DNA from: Pseudomonas sp. RIT409
Lineage (GTDB): Bacteria; Pseudomonadota; Gammaproteobacteria; Pseudomonadales; Pseudomonadaceae
Direction of reading: 5' to 3'
NCBI RefSeq assembly: GCF_003052515.2
Contig: NZ_QARE02000031.1
Span: 1 to 52,107 of the forward strand
DNA: 52,107 bases
Below, in pieces: positions 50,869 through 52,107 of this stretch. A program made the position numbers and the translations under genes. The notes under the pieces were generated by a model. It ran no database searches, was not told the origin of the DNA, and worked only from the letters and a program-made list of their open reading frames with translations. Every line of letters starts with the position of its first letter. Position 1 is the stretch's first letter.

Positions 50869-51193
50869 GCGCGCACTGACGGACCGACGTTGAGCGCGTT
50901 AGCCGGAAGGTTCGATGTGTTCGCAGTGGTGGTCAGCAGATGGCATGGAATCACATGTCGGCGGTCGGAGCGCAATGGATGAACGCCCCCCGCCACCCTG
51001 TCCTCCCCACACTTTTTTGTTTATGGGCGCTGAGCGCTATTCCTCTAGGGAATTGCGAAACTGTGCAACTTGTAGGATTTGGTCACCCTGCCAGTAGGGT
51101 CGTTCTGAATTTTCCGAAAACGTCACTGAGGTCGTCCTAATCCCGTTTGATTTTCCTATGCTCGGCCACTCGACAGGCTTGAAGGACTGAAAA
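50869..51193. other. Gene-free 325 bp before the effector-like gene
   Basis: No convincing gene. Open frames at about 50915-51140 have random-looking composition. A T-rich stretch at 51011-51022 and a CCCTGCCAGTAGGG hairpin at 51089-51102 are visible. The middle of the stretch is less GC-rich than the surrounding core genes, as often seen beside acquired cargo. Confidence 0.35.
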
Positions 51194-51592
51194 ATGACCA
51201 TCAGTGCCACGCCCTACATGTTCATCAACGACCAAATGCAAACTTACGCGGGGCTCAAAGCGCGCATCGGCAGCGGAGCAAAGTTCGATGCGGTCAATAC
51301 GCATATCCGAAATCAGATGGTAATGCCCGGCCAACTGGTGATCGTGCCCGACGAATCAAGCCGTACGCTGTTACCAACAGAAGTCGAAATGGTGAGACTT
51401 GCCCAAGGCATCCGCCATCAAACCGCCGAAGCGGCGCCGGACTTCCTCAAAAATAACGACCTGCTGCTCTATTTTTTCAACGAGCGGACCTCAAGCCCCC
51501 TGGGTGTAGGCGTTGGAGGTCGACCTAGCAGCGCTCTCGGGGAAATCGCCGGCGCAGGCCTGGGGGAACTAATTTACGAGTGGACGCCCTGA
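51194..51592 (+). CDS. Short LysM-like N domain with Gly-rich tail, possible shortened toxin/effector
   Basis: A 132-residue protein I cannot name. Residues 4-53 (SATPYMFINDQMQTYAGLKARI.. GQLVIVPDESS) resemble the N-terminal LysM-like region of longer Pseudomonas proteins, and the C-terminal ALGEIAGAGLGELIYEW resembles the Gly-zipper tail that ends such proteins at about 300 residues. Here only about 50 residues lie between these parts, as if the middle were deleted. There is no signal peptide. The downstream gene overlaps its stop. Interpretation as an effector remnant is inference from recollection of the family layout. Confidence 0.6.
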   Translation: MTISATPYMFINDQMQTYAGLKARIGSGAKFDAVNTHIRNQMVMPGQLVIVPDESSRTLLPTEVEMVRLAQGIRHQTAEAAPDFLKNNDLLLYFFNERTSSPLGVGVGGRPSSALGEIAGAGLGELIYEWTP

Positions 51593-51966
51593 TGCCACCT
51601 ATCGAAACAGAATGGCTTTCTTCGATGCTGCTGGCTGGGATGCTTATCCAGATCGTAGGTTTTCATGTTTTTTACCGGAGGTACTTGGAGACCATCGAAA
51701 AGCACTTGAACGAAGTCGCCCTGATCCAAACGCATCGTTCGTACTATGGAGACAGTCATCTGGGGAGAAGGATGCGTGAGTTCTTCATCATGTTGATGAT
51801 CGTGGCGCCCAGCAGCTATAAAAAATTCGAAGCGATTCCACGCTGGAAAATAGAGCGAGTGCCGAGAGCGCTGCGGTTTGTCGTAAAACTGCAGGCCTTC
51901 TTGATGGTCGTTACTGCGTTGGCGGCGGTCATGCTTTATTACTTCAGGTTGCGCCACGGCATCTAA
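51592..51966 (+). CDS. Small membrane protein, possible immunity partner
   Basis: A 124-residue protein with two membrane helices (about 10-28 and 97-118) separated by a basic/amphipathic cytoplasmic segment (HRSYYGDSHLGRRMREFF.., YKKFEAIPRWKIERVPRAL). Its ATG shares one base with the stop of the previous gene (TGATG), so the two are translationally coupled; an upstream GTG at 51580 is an alternative start. Membrane proteins of this size encoded just after membrane-acting effectors are often immunity proteins. No family was recognised. Confidence 0.65.
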   Translation: MPPIETEWLSSMLLAGMLIQIVGFHVFYRRYLETIEKHLNEVALIQTHRSYYGDSHLGRRMREFFIMLMIVAPSSYKKFEAIPRWKIERVPRALRFVVKLQAFLMVVTALAAVMLYYFRLRHGI

Positions 51967-52081
51967 ACAACGCTCTGCAACCGAACTATCCGTACCCACC
52001 ACCCTCTTAAATCCCGATGGCCGGACGCCCCGCTTCTCGCGCCGTCTACACTTTCCACACGACTCAAAAGAGGGTTCGGCC

Positions 52082-52107
52082 ATGCTCTGGAAAAAAGGAC
52101 GTCGCAG
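52082..52107 (+). CDS. Start of a gene cut by the window edge, probably YpfJ-type zinc metallopeptidase
   Basis: Only the first eight codons are visible (MLWKKGRR), after GAGGG eight bases upstream. Bacterial YpfJ-family neutral zinc metallopeptidases begin similarly (M-x-W-x-GRR), which suggests this family, but so short a fragment cannot prove it. Confidence 0.45.

Noticed and set aside
50915..51140. 60-66-codon frames before the effector-like gene
   Set aside because: Random-looking composition, no ribosome site and mutually overlapping frames.

Overview
This window is a stretch of Pseudomonas chromosome, probably from the fluorescens/syringae side of the genus. The evidence is the GC-rich coding sequence, REP/REPIN elements with Pseudomonas-type arms, and gene orders I recognise from P. 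aeruginosa (bauA and its regulator; nucleoside ABC genes with 8-oxoguanine deaminase and adenine deaminase; morA-glyA; cstA-ybdD-GTPase; mapZ-radA-mscL-fpr). No rRNA, tRNA, prophage, insertion sequence or CRISPR array is visible. A very strong leftward promoter at the left edge suggests a stable-RNA operon just outside the window.

Layout. (1) 205-4174: beta-alanine catabolism, with a leftward aminotransferase (bauA) and CoA-acylating semialdehyde dehydrogenase (mmsA family) divergent from a LysR regulator. (2) 4328-18386: purine and nucleoside uptake and catabolism: an NCS2 xanthine/urate-type permease behind a structured leader, a RutR-like TetR regulator, yigZ, a BMP-type nucleoside ABC importer (ATPase and two permeases, with the binding protein 3.9 kb downstream), an SDR, 8-oxoguanine deaminase, a ChaA-type antiporter inserted on the other strand, an orphan 2-oxoglutarate/Fe(II) oxygenase and adenine deaminase. 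A second purine permease (azgA) sits at 45551, translationally coupled to trmA. (3) 18484-24003: ArsR regulator, Bcr-type MFS exporter, small lipoprotein, Gre-like factor and ettA, with a gene-free stretch at 19177-19818. (4) 24334-33961: the c-di-GMP protein morA, a 196-bp tandem duplication carrying two REPINs, glyA, two more REPINs, the leftward pyruvate-transporter operon cstA-ybdD-COG0523 GTPase, and a divergent single-domain PilZ protein (mapZ type). (5) 33999-40211: two related lipoproteins, radA, mscL, fpr, a LuxR-type DNA-binding protein and rlmG. (6) 40261-42891: cyanide-insensitive terminal oxidase cioA-cioB plus a 55-residue DUF2474 subunit gene, behind an Anr-like box. (7) 43240-52107: HSL-type esterase, a choline/betaine-binding protein, azgA-trmA, an MFS transporter, a ClC channel/exchanger, a two-gene unit that looks like a shortened effector with a membrane partner, and the first codons of a probable YpfJ-type metallopeptidase.

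How the genes work together. Regions 1 and 2 form a nitrogen/nucleobase-scavenging block: purines and nucleosides enter through two permease types and an ABC importer, are deaminated (adenine to hypoxanthine, 8-oxoguanine to urate) and feed xanthine/urate breakdown; beta-alanine, the end product of uracil catabolism, is handled next door. Region 4 combines c-di-GMP turnover (morA), a c-di-GMP receptor (mapZ) and pyruvate uptake. The cio operon provides cyanide-resistant respiration. The most unusual things seen are the folded leader before the xanthine-type permease, the oxygenase embedded among purine genes, the TTTGAC-N5-GTCAAA dyad between cstA and mapZ, the tandem REPIN duplication that begins at the morA stop codon, and the shortened effector-like gene pair at the right edge.
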